A program made the position numbers and the translations under genes. Shown one piece after another: positions 54,007 to 64,000 of a stretch of DNA of 64,000 bases. The first letter of the stretch is position 1; each line of letters opens with the position of its first letter. Source of the stretch: an uncultured Microbacteriaceae bacterium (GTDB lineage Bacteria; Actinomycetota; Actinomycetes; Actinomycetales; Microbacteriaceae); the NCBI GenBank assembly GCA_934661165.1, contig CAKUJB010000001.1, forward strand, positions 1-64,000. The letters run 5' to 3'. The notes under the pieces are model-generated. The model searched no databases. It had not been told where the DNA came from and worked only from the letters and a program-made list of their open reading frames with translations.

Positions 54007-54990
54007 TCAGTCTAGTTGGGCGGCTTCTGGGGGGACGCTGGCCTCGGTGCCGGGGATCCCCTGCTCGACGGCGAGCTTGTCGGCCATCGCCAGCAGGCGT
54101 CGGATCCGACCCGCGACCGCGTCCTTCGTCATGGGCGGGTCCGCGTAGTGCCCGAGTTCGTCGAGGCTCGCCTCCCGGTGCGTGAGTCGCAGCTCGCCCG
54201 CGTAGGCGAGGTGCTCGGGGATGTCGGGGCCGAGGATCTCGAGCGCGCGCTCGACGCGAGCGCAGGCGGCGACCGCGGCCTGCGCGGAGCGGCGGAGATT
54301 CGCGTCGTCGAAGTTGACGAGTCGGTTCGTCTTCGCCCGGACCTCGCGCACGCTGCGCTGCGACTCCCAGTCCGCGAGCGTGCGACCGGCGCCCATCCGC
54401 CCGATGAGCCGGCCGATCGCCTCGCCCTCGCGCACGAGCACCCGCGGCTGGCCGCGCACGTCGCGGGCCTTCGCCGCGACGCCGAGGCGCCCCGCGGCGC
54501 CGACGAGGGCCATCGCGGACTCCTGGGTCGGACAGCCTACCTCGAGCGCCGCGGAGCGGCCCGGATCCGTGAGCGTCCCCGCGGCGAGGAATGCGCCGCG
54601 CCAGATCGCGGCGAGCTCCGCCGCGTTCCCGGTCGTCAACCGGTTCGGCAGGCCACGGATCGGCCGCCGGCGCTGGTCGAGCAGCCCGGTCTGGCGGGCG
54701 AGGGTCTCGCCGTCCTCGACGACGCGGACGAGGTGCCGCTCCGGTTTGCCGGCCCCGCCGGCCGGCAGCGTGCCGCGCTGCGGGCGGATGCCGTAGATCG
54801 TCGCGATCTCGCCCGCGACGCGGTCGGCGAGCACCGCGGAGTCGAGGTCGACCTCGACCGCGATGCGCCCCGAGATGGTGTGCAGTCCCCCCGCGAACCT
54901 GAGGAGCGAGGCGAGTTCCGCGGCCCGGATCGGTGTCGTCTGCGCCGGGAGCGCGATGAGCTCCGCCTTGAGGCGATCCGTCAGTGTCAC
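54007..54990 (-). CDS. whiA: WhiA family transcriptional/division regulator
   Basis: 327 residues. N-terminal LAGLIDADG-like fold (residues 20-210, [30 protein letters not shown]) and C-terminal HTH ([22 protein letters not shown]). Related proteins control sporulation and division genes. 1 bp after rapZ. Confidence 0.92.
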   Translation of the reverse strand: MTLTDRLKAELIALPAQTTPIRAAELASLLRFAGGLHTISGRIAVEVDLDSAVLADRVAGEIATIYGIRPQRGTLPAGGAGKPERHLVRVVEDGETLARQTGLLDQRRRPIRGLPNRLTTGNAAELAAIWRGAFLAAGTLTDPGRSAALEVGCPTQESAMALVGAAGRLGVAAKARDVRGQPRVLVREGEAIGRLIGRMGAGRTLADWESQRSVREVRAKTNRLVNFDDANLRRSAQAAVAACARVERALEILGPDIPEHLAYAGELRLTHREASLDELGHYADPPMTKDAVAGRIRRLLAMADKLAVEQGIPGTEASVPPEAAQLD

Positions 54991-54991
54991 G

Positions 54992-55870
54992 TCATTCCTT
55001 TCCCAGGTCGCGGTGGCGTACCGTGACCGCGATGCCCGGCAGCGCCCGGAGCCGATCCGCGAGGCGCTCGGCGATCGCCACGGAGCGGTGCTTGCCGCCC
55101 GTGCAGCCGATCGCGAAGGCGGCGTTGCGCTTGTTCTCGCGCTGGTAGCCGTCGAGCGTCACCTCGAGTGCCGTGCCGTAGGCCGCGAGGAACTCCGCCG
55201 CTCCGGGCTGCCCGAGGACGAAGTCCTGGACGGCCTCGTCCTGCCCGGTGAGCGGGCGCAGCTCGGGGCGCCAGTGCGGGTTCGGCAGGAAGCGCGCGTC
55301 GGCGATGGTGTCGACGTCCGACGGCAGCCCGTACTTGAAGCCGAAGCTCACGATCGTGAGATGCACCGAGGAGCTGTCCTCCGCCGCGAAGGCGTCACGC
55401 ACGCGATCGGTGAGCTGGTGCACGTTGAGCCGCGAGGTGTCGATGATGAGGTCGCTGGACTCGCGGATGTCGGCGATCCGCGTCCGCTCGGCGCGGATGC
55501 CGTCGAGCAGCGTGCCGTCGCCCTGGAGCGGATGCGGGCGGCGCACCTGCTCGAAGCGCTGCACGAGCACGTCGTCGTCGGCGTCGAGGAAGAGCGTGCG
55601 GATCGGCAGTCGGCTGTCGCGGAGGGAGCCGAGCGCGGCCGCGAGGTCGTCGAGGAGTCGACCGCCGCGGATGTCGACGACCGCGGCGATGCGCGGGAAC
55701 GCGGTGCCCTCCTGGCCGCCGAGCTCGACGAGCGGGCCGAGCATGAGCGGCGGGAGATTGTCGACGACGTACCAGCCGAGGTCCTCGAGCGCGTCCGCGA
55801 CCGTGGAGCGGCCGGCACCGGACATTCCGGTGACGATGAGCAGCTCCTGGGCTTCCGGCGTGCTCGACAT
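54992..55870 (-). CDS. rapZ: RapZ/YvcJ-family nucleotide-binding protein
   Basis: 292 residues. P-loop [20 protein letters not shown] with Arg in place of the Walker Lys, which seems common in actinobacteria. C-terminal [20 protein letters not shown] with the phosphate-like site. In E. coli RapZ controls a small RNA for GlmS; the role here is not known. The neighbouring yvcK gene usual in this cluster is absent. Confidence 0.9.
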   Translation of the reverse strand: MSSTPEAQELLIVTGMSGAGRSTVADALEDLGWYVVDNLPPLMLGPLVELGGQEGTAFPRIAAVVDIRGGRLLDDLAAALGSLRDSRLPIRTLFLDADDDVLVQRFEQVRRPHPLQGDGTLLDGIRAERTRIADIRESSDLIIDTSRLNVHQLTDRVRDAFAAEDSSSVHLTIVSFGFKYGLPSDVDTIADARFLPNPHWRPELRPLTGQDEAVQDFVLGQPGAAEFLAAYGTALEVTLDGYQRENKRNAAFAIGCTGGKHRSVAIAERLADRLRALPGIAVTVRHRDLGKE

Positions 55871-55889
55871 CGCGACCCATCGTATCGGG

Positions 55890-57740
55890 TCAGCCGGTGC
55901 GCTCGGCCAGCCGGTCGACGATGCGCTGGGCCATCGCGGGGCCGACGCCCTTGACCTCAGCGAGCTGCGCCGCGTCGGCCTGCCGCACGGCGGTCACCGA
56001 TCCGAAGTGACGCAGGATCTCCTTGATCCTCGCGGGCCCGAGCCCCGGCACCTCGTCGAGCACGGATCGCAGGTCGCGGCGGCGCCGGGTGCGCTGGTAG
56101 CCGATTGCGAAGCGGTGCGCCTCGTCGCGCAGCCGCTGGATGAGGAAGAGCGCGTCACTCGATCGCGGCAGCACGACGGGGTGCGCCTCGCCCGGCAGCC
56201 ACAGCTCCTCGAGGCGCTTCGCGATGCCGACGAGCGCGATGTCCTCGACCCCCGCCTCCGCGAGGGCCCGCGCGGCGGCCGCGACCTGTGGCTGGCCCCC
56301 GTCGACGACGAGCAGCTGCGGCCGGTAGGCGAATCGGCCGCCCGGCGCATCGTCGAGCCGGGCGAGGCGGCGGGCGAGCGTCTGATGGATCGCGTCGGTG
56401 TCATCTGCCGCCTCGGCGATCGAGAACTTGCGGTACTGGTCCTTGCGCGGCAGCGCATCCTCGAAGACGACCATCGAGGCGACGATGTTCGTGCCGCCGA
56501 GGTGCGAGACGTCGAAGCATTCGATGCGCAGGGGCGCCTCGGCCAGCCCGAGCGCCTCCTGGAGCTCGGTGAGCGCCGCCGTCCTGGCGATGAAGTCGGC
56601 GCTGCGCCGCGTCTTGTAGAGCTGCAGCGCCTGCTGCGCGTTGACGGCGGCCGTCTGGGCGAGGGCCGCCTTCTCCCCACGGCGAGCCACCCCGAGCTCG
56701 ACTCGTCCGCCGCGCCCTTCGATGCGCCGGGTGCCGAGCCACTCCTCAAGCACCGCGCGGTCCGTCGGCATCGCCGGCACGTAGACGAGCTTCGGTGGCG
56801 CCTGATCCTCGGCGTACGCGGTCTCGAGGACGGTCTCGATGAGCTCCGGGAGCGGCACGTCGAGCTCCTTGTCGACCGTCCAGGCCCGCACGCCGCGCAC
56901 ACGGCCGCCGCGCACCATGAACTGCTGGACGGCGGCCGCGAGCTCGTCGTCGGCGACGCCGAAGAAGTCGGCGTCGAGCTCCTCGTCGAGCACGACGGCG
57001 TTGCGCTCCAGGGCCCACTGCATGGCCTGCAGCTGGTCGCGGTAGCGCGCCGCGGATTCGTAGTCCTGCGCCTCGGCGGCCTCGGTCATCCGCCGCCGCG
57101 CCTCCCGGATGAACCGCTGGTCGCCGCCCTCGACGAAGCTCGCGAAGTCGATGGCGATCGCCTTGTGCTCCGCCTGGCTCACGCGTCCGACGCACGGCGC
57201 CGCGCACTTGCCGATGTCGCCGAGCAGGCAGGGCCGGCCGCTGCGCTTGGCGCGCGCGTACACGCCATCGGTGCACGAGCGCATCGGGAACGCCTTGAGC
57301 AGGGTGTCGACGGTGTCGCGGATCGCCCAGGCCCGCGAGTACGGGCCGAAGTACCGGGCGTGCCGGATCCCCCGGGTCCGCGTGACGAAGACGCGCGGCA
57401 CGTCGGCGCCGAGAGTGATCGCGAGGTACGGGTAGCTCTTGTCGTCCTTGTACTGGACGTTGAACGGCGGATCGAACTCCTTGATCCACGTCCACTCGAG
57501 CTGCAGCGCCTCGAAGTCGGAGCCCACGACGGTCCACTCGACGCTCCGCGCCGTGAGCACCATGTGCCGCGTCCGGTCGTGGAGGGTCGACAGCGGCGCG
57601 AAGTAGTTCGCGAGCCGGTTCCGCAGGTTCTTCGCCTTGCCGACGTAGAGGATGCGCTGATCGGCGTCGCGGAAGCGATAGACCCCCGGGCTCGTGGGGA
57701 TCTCCCCCGACCTGGGCCGCCAGGCCAGCTCCTCGGCCAC
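55890..57740 (-). CDS. uvrC: excinuclease ABC subunit C
   Basis: 616 residues. GIY-YIG domain ([20 protein letters not shown]), UVR motif ([20 protein letters not shown]), Cys-rich [15 protein letters not shown], RNase H-like endonuclease core ([14 protein letters not shown]) and double HhH ([20 protein letters not shown]). Makes both incisions. 1 bp after uvrA. Confidence 0.96.
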   Translation of the reverse strand: MAEELAWRPRSGEIPTSPGVYRFRDADQRILYVGKAKNLRNRLANYFAPLSTLHDRTRHMVLTARSVEWTVVGSDFEALQLEWTWIKEFDPPFNVQYKDDKSYPYLAITLGADVPRVFVTRTRGIRHARYFGPYSRAWAIRDTVDTLLKAFPMRSCTDGVYARAKRSGRPCLLGDIGKCAAPCVGRVSQAEHKAIAIDFASFVEGGDQRFIREARRRMTEAAEAQDYESAARYRDQLQAMQWALERNAVVLDEELDADFFGVADDELAAAVQQFMVRGGRVRGVRAWTVDKELDVPLPELIETVLETAYAEDQAPPKLVYVPAMPTDRAVLEEWLGTRRIEGRGGRVELGVARRGEKAALAQTAAVNAQQALQLYKTRRSADFIARTAALTELQEALGLAEAPLRIECFDVSHLGGTNIVASMVVFEDALPRKDQYRKFSIAEAADDTDAIHQTLARRLARLDDAPGGRFAYRPQLLVVDGGQPQVAAAARALAEAGVEDIALVGIAKRLEELWLPGEAHPVVLPRSSDALFLIQRLRDEAHRFAIGYQRTRRRRDLRSVLDEVPGLGPARIKEILRHFGSVTAVRQADAAQLAEVKGVGPAMAQRIVDRLAERTG

Positions 57741-57741
57741 C

Positions 57742-60624
<2,883 letters not shown>

Positions 60625-60630
60625 TGGAGC

Positions 60631-60636
60631 ATCCTA
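60631..60636 (-). promoter_or_regulatory. -10 element of a leaderless promoter (uvrA)
   Basis: TAGGAT on the minus strand ends 6 nt before the GTG at 60624. Confidence 0.5.
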
Positions 60637-60667
60637 AGCAGGCGGGGACGTGCGGACAGGGAGCGAC

Positions 60668-60683
60668 TCGAAGATATCTTCGA
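60668..60683 (-). promoter_or_regulatory. candidate LexA SOS box upstream of uvrA
   Basis: A perfect 16-bp palindrome TCGAAGATATCTTCGA. It fits the actinobacterial LexA form TCGAAC-N4-GTTCGA except for the inner C/G pair. It lies 44-59 nt before the leaderless uvrA start, within the 69-bp gap to uvrB. Confidence 0.6.
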
Positions 60684-60693
60684 TTCCTGAGTG

Positions 60694-62751
60694 TCAGGTG
60701 ACATGCCCCGCGGCCTCGAGCTGGCGCAGCGCCTTCTTGAGGTCCTGAAGCTCGTCGCGCAGGCGCGCGGCGAGCTCGAACTTGAGCTCCTCCGCTGCCG
60801 ACAGCATCTGCGCGGTGAGGTCGGCGATCTGGCTCTCGAGCTCGGCCGCGCCGCTCGCGGAGATGCCGGAGCGCAGCGGTGCGGCGGCCCCCTTGCGGGG
60901 GCGCTCGCCGAGCAGCGCCGCGGTGTCGGCCTGCTCGCGCGCGAGGACCTCGGTGATGTCACGGATCCGTTTGCGCAGCGGCTGCGGGTCGATGCCGCGC
61001 TCCGTGTTGTAGGCGATCTGCTTCTCGCGCCGGCGGTTCGTCTCGTCGAGCGCCGCGGCCATGGCGCGCGTCACGTGATCGGCGTACATGTGCACCTCGC
61101 CGTTCACATTTCGGGCGGCGCGACCGATGGTCTGGATGAGCGAGGTCGCCGAGCGGAGGAAGCCCTCCTTGTCGGCGTCGAGGATTGCCACGAGCGATAC
61201 CTCCGGGAGGTCGAGTCCCTCGCGCAGGAGGTTGATGCCGACGAGCACGTCGTACACGCCGGCGCGCAGCTCCGTCAGCAGCTCCACCCGCCGCAGCGTG
61301 TCGACGTCGGAGTGCAGGTAGCGCACGCGGACGCCGTGCTCGGCGAGGAACTCGGTGAGCTCCTCCGCCATCTTCTTCGTGAGCGTCGTGACGAGCACCC
61401 GCTCGTCGCGCTCGACGCGCAGCCGGATCTGCTCGAGGAGATCGTCGATCTGGCCCTGCGACGGCTTGACGACCACGAGCGGGTCGACGAGACCGGTCGG
61501 CCGGATGACCTGCTCGACGACGCCGTCCGCCAGTCCGAGCTCGTAGGCCGCGGGCGTCGCGGAGAGGTAGACCTTCTGCCCGACTCGCGCGAGGAACTCG
61601 TCGAACTTGAGCGGCCGGTTGTCGAGCGCGCTCGGCAGGCGGAAGCCGTGCTCGACGAGCGTGCGCTTGCGCGAGGCGTCGCCCTCGTACATCGCACCGA
61701 TCTGCGGGACCGTCACGTGCGACTCGTCGATGACGACGAGGAAGTCCTCCGGGAAGTAGTCGAGGAGGGTGTGCGGCGGCTCGCCGGGACGCCGGTCCTC
61801 GAAATGCCGCGAGTAGTTCTCGATGCCGGAGCAGAAGCCGATCTGCTCGAGCATCTCGAGGTCGAACGTCGTGCGCATCCGCAGCCGCTGGGCCTCGAGC
61901 AGCTTGCCCTGCCGCTCGAACTCCGCGAGCCGCTCCTCGAGCTCCTGCCGGATCGTGACGGTCGCGCGTCGCACGGTGTCCGGGCTCGCGGCGTAGTGCG
62001 TGCCGGGGAAGATCGACACGGCGTCGAGCCGCTCGAGCACGGCACCCGTGATGGGATGCAGGTGATGGATCGCCTCGATCTCGTCGCCGAAGAGCTCGAT
62101 GCGTACCGCGAGCTCCTCGTAGACGGGGATGATCTCGATCGTGTCGCCCTTGACCCGGAACTTGCCGCGCGAGAAGTCGTAGTCGTTGCGTTCGTACTGC
62201 ATGTCGATGAAGCGTCGGATGAGCCGGTCGCGATCGATGCGATCGCCGACCTGGAGCGCGATCATCGCCGCGAGGTAGTCCTCCGCGGCGCCGAGCCCGT
62301 AGATGCACGACACGGTCGACACGACGACGACGTCGCGGCGCGAGAGCAGCGCATTCGTCGTCGAGTGCCGCAGCCGCTCGACCTCGGCGTTGATCGAGGA
62401 GTCCTTCTCGATGAAGGTGTCCGTCTGCGGGACGTACGCCTCGGGCTGGTAGTAGTCGTAATAGCTCACGAAGTACTCGACCGCATTCTGCGGGAGCAGC
62501 TCACGGAACTCGTTCGCGAGCTGCGCGGCGAGCGTCTTGTTGTGGCTGAGCACGAGCGTCGGACGCTGCACCTGCTCGATGAGCCACGCGGTCGTCGCCG
62601 ACTTGCCCGTGCCGGTCGCGCCGAGGAGCACGATGTCGGTCTCCCCCGCGCGCACCCGGGCGGCGAGCTCCGCGATCGCCTGCGGCTGGTCGCCGCTCGG
62701 CGAGTACTCGCTGATGACCTCGAAAGGGCGTACCGCCCGTGTCGCGTCCAC
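60694..62751 (-). CDS. uvrB: excinuclease ABC subunit B
   Basis: 685 residues. Walker [16 protein letters not shown], beta-hairpin [21 protein letters not shown], helicase motifs including DESHV and [23 protein letters not shown], and the C-terminal UVR domain. Damage verification in nucleotide excision repair. GTG has TAGCCT 6 nt upstream (62758-62763). Confidence 0.96.
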   Translation of the reverse strand: MDATRAVRPFEVISEYSPSGDQPQAIAELAARVRAGETDIVLLGATGTGKSATTAWLIEQVQRPTLVLSHNKTLAAQLANEFRELLPQNAVEYFVSYYDYYQPEAYVPQTDTFIEKDSSINAEVERLRHSTTNALLSRRDVVVVSTVSCIYGLGAAEDYLAAMIALQVGDRIDRDRLIRRFIDMQYERNDYDFSRGKFRVKGDTIEIIPVYEELAVRIELFGDEIEAIHHLHPITGAVLERLDAVSIFPGTHYAASPDTVRRATVTIRQELEERLAEFERQGKLLEAQRLRMRTTFDLEMLEQIGFCSGIENYSRHFEDRRPGEPPHTLLDYFPEDFLVVIDESHVTVPQIGAMYEGDASRKRTLVEHGFRLPSALDNRPLKFDEFLARVGQKVYLSATPAAYELGLADGVVEQVIRPTGLVDPLVVVKPSQGQIDDLLEQIRLRVERDERVLVTTLTKKMAEELTEFLAEHGVRVRYLHSDVDTLRRVELLTELRAGVYDVLVGINLLREGLDLPEVSLVAILDADKEGFLRSATSLIQTIGRAARNVNGEVHMYADHVTRAMAAALDETNRRREKQIAYNTERGIDPQPLRKRIRDITEVLAREQADTAALLGERPRKGAAAPLRSGISASGAAELESQIADLTAQMLSAAEELKFELAARLRDELQDLKKALRQLEAAGHVT

Positions 62752-62757
62752 CCGACC

Positions 62758-62763
62758 AGGCTA
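62758..62763 (-). promoter_or_regulatory. -10 element of a leaderless promoter (uvrB)
   Basis: TAGCCT on the minus strand ends 6 nt before the GTG at 62751. No SOS-like palindrome is visible here. Confidence 0.45.
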
Positions 62764-62779
62764 GGCGCAGCCTCTGACA

Positions 62780-63382
62780 TCAGGCCGTGAGATCCGCCCA
62801 GAGCGAATCGACCTGGGCGAGTGTCGCTTCGATCGTGCCGTCGTTGTCGATGACGTCCGTCGCGATCGTCTGGCGCTCGGCCTCGCTCGCCTGCGCCGCG
62901 ATGCGCGCGAGCGCGGCGGCCTCGTCCAGGCCGCGGTGCTCGACCATGCGCCGCACCCGCGTCGCTTCGTCGGCGGCGACCGTGATGATCCGATCGAAGG
63001 GCTCCTCGCGGTGGCGCCCGGTCTCAACGAGCAGCGGGATGTCGTAGACGATGACCGCGTCCGGATCGGCCGCGGCGGCCGCCTCGATCGCGGCGCGCGA
63101 CAGGCGCACGACCTCCGGATGCACGATCGCGTTGAGTGCCGCGAGCCGCGCGGGATCGCCGAAGACGAGCGCGCCGAGCGCCGGGCGATCGAGCGAGCCG
63201 TCCGGCAGCCGCAGCGAGGCGCCGAACTCGGCGAGGATCCGCTCGAGTCCCGGGGTCCCGGGTGCAACCGCTTCGCGGGCGAGCACGTCGGCGTCGATGA
63301 CGACCGCGCCGAGCTCGCGGAGCCGATCGGCGACGAGGGACTTGCCCGAGGCGATGCCCCCGGTCAGCGCGATGAGCTGCAT
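62780..63382 (-). CDS. coaE: dephospho-CoA kinase
   Basis: 200 residues. P-loop ALTGGIASGKSLVADRL, DADVLAREAV and the VYDIPLLVETG block. Last step of coenzyme A synthesis. TAGGCT 6 nt before the ATG (63389-63394): leaderless. Here it lacks the C-terminal GrpB/UPF0157 domain seen in mycobacteria. Confidence 0.93.
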   Translation of the reverse strand: MQLIALTGGIASGKSLVADRLRELGAVVIDADVLAREAVAPGTPGLERILAEFGASLRLPDGSLDRPALGALVFGDPARLAALNAIVHPEVVRLSRAAIEAAAAADPDAVIVYDIPLLVETGRHREEPFDRIITVAADEATRVRRMVEHRGLDEAAALARIAAQASEAERQTIATDVIDNDGTIEATLAQVDSLWADLTA

Positions 63383-63388
63383 CCCCCC

Positions 63389-63411
63389 AGCCTAGGAGCG
63401 CGTGCTAGCGT
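63389..63411. promoter_or_regulatory. divergent leaderless promoters of coaE and DUF4126 gene
   Basis: TAGGCT on the minus strand (63389-63394) is 6 nt from coaE. TAGCGT on the plus strand (63406-63411) is 7 nt from the ATG at 63419. Confidence 0.45.
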
Positions 63412-63418
63412 TCCCGCC

Positions 63419-64000
63419 ATGGAGGCCCTGCTCGGCTCGCTCATGGGGACCGGGCTCGCGATCGCCGCGGGCTTCCGCGCATTCCTCCCGATGGTCGCGC
63501 TGGGCATCGCCGGGCACTTCATCCCGGGATTCGACCTCCCCGAGGCCTGGCGGTGGCTCGAGCACGAGTGGGTCATCGTCATCATGCTCGTGCTCCTCAT
63601 CATCGACATCGTCGCGGACAAGGTGCCCTGGGTCGACTCGATCAACGACGTCATCCAGACGATCGTCCGGCCCGCCGCTGGCGGCATCGTCTTCGGCGCG
63701 AGCAGCGGGGCGACGACGGCGCTCGTCGAGGACCCCGCGACGTTCTTCGCCTCGAACCAGTGGGTGCCCGTTGTCATCGGCGTCGTCATCGCGCTCGCGA
63801 CCCACGTCGCGAAGCTGCTCGGACGCGCGGCGCTCAACACCGTCACCGGCGGCGCCGCCGCGCCCGCCGCATCGGTCGCCGAGGACGGCGCGGCGGTCTC
63901 GCTGAGCCTCAGCGCCATCCTCTTCCCACTCGCCGTCATCGTCGTCCTCGCGGGGATCGCCCTCGCGGTGTGGCTCGCGCTGCGCGGGATCCGTCGGCGA
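63419..64000 (+). CDS. DUF4126 membrane protein (3' end outside window)
   Basis: The first 194 codons are visible and the frame is open at the edge. GTGLAIAAGFRAFLPMVALGIAG start, conserved DIVADKVPWVDSINDVIQT block and GAASSG-like glycine-rich helix (GIVFGASSGATTALV), with about four to five hydrophobic segments. Function unknown. It is probably almost complete, as the last residues (LRGIRRR) are basic tail-like. Confidence 0.8.
   Translation, partial: MEALLGSLMGTGLAIAAGFRAFLPMVALGIAGHFIPGFDLPEAWRWLEHEWVIVIMLVLLIIDIVADKVPWVDSINDVIQTIVRPAAGGIVFGASSGATTALVEDPATFFASNQWVPVVIGVVIALATHVAKLLGRAALNTVTGGAAAPAASVAEDGAAVSLSLSAILFPLAVIVVLAGIALAVWLALRGIRRR

Noticed and set aside
54992..55870. RapZ inactivation by Arg in the P-loop (GAGRST)
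   Set aside because: This variant appears normal for actinobacterial RapZ proteins, and the rest of the protein is intact.

Overview
This 64 kb window is a chromosomal segment of a very GC-rich actinobacterium. The clade markers are RbpA, OpcA, a SenX3-RegX3-type phosphate two-component pair, WhiA, DUF3099 and DUF4126 proteins, type B L31, a glgC/glgM divergent pair and the ctaB-tkt-tal-pgi-zwf-opcA-pgl order. A member of Microbacteriaceae is the best guess. Many transcription units start with a TAnnnT hexamer ending 6-7 nt before the start codon, with no Shine-Dalgarno, so leaderless transcription looks common. No rRNA, CRISPR array or insertion sequence was seen; the only tRNA seen is tRNA-Leu(GAG).

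Layout. 1-2.9 kb: start of an unidentified gene, M20 peptidase, nitronate monooxygenase, DUF488. 3.0-9.4 kb: a genomic island inserted in the 3' end of tRNA-Leu(GAG). It is bounded by a perfect 29-bp direct repeat and carries the decayed 3' end of a tyrosine integrase. Its six tightly packed genes encode an RGG/Ser-rich low-complexity protein, a PIN protein, a YegI-like kinase with zinc clusters and a membrane anchor, a VWA (TerY/YegL-like) protein, a YegK-like PP2C phosphatase and a second PIN protein with an unknown C-terminal domain. 9.5-20.5 kb: EEP nuclease/phosphatase, glutathione peroxidase, histidine phosphatase, GNAT, DinB, SGNH hydrolase, sirtuin, TauE transporter, two GT4 glycosyltransferases, alpha/beta hydrolase, DnaQ-like exonuclease, L31B. 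20.6-32.7 kb: ABC ATPase, glycogen synthesis pair, SerB, FabG, SURF1, ABC-F, BioY and a suf Fe-S operon. 32.8-41.5 kb: haem A synthesis genes ctaA and ctaB, with a complete pstSCAB, regX3-senX3 and phoU phosphate module lying between them. 41.5-53.2 kb: the pentose-phosphate operon (tkt, tal, pgi, zwf, opcA, pgl) converging on rbpA, secG and the triose-phosphate genes tpiA, pgk, gap. 53.3-64 kb: sodA, the unit uvrA-uvrC-rapZ-whiA behind a candidate SOS box, then uvrB, coaE and a truncated DUF4126 gene.

The most interesting content is the island. A kinase, phosphatase and VWA protein form a TerY-P/YegIKL-type phospho-switch. Here it is encoded between two predicted PIN ribonucleases and next to an RGG-like protein. 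The kinase and the RGG-like protein share the heptapeptide GGGRSYG. I propose, as inference, a phosphorylation-controlled RNA-cleaving stress or anti-phage system. The island also brought its own hairpin terminator for the reconstituted tRNA.
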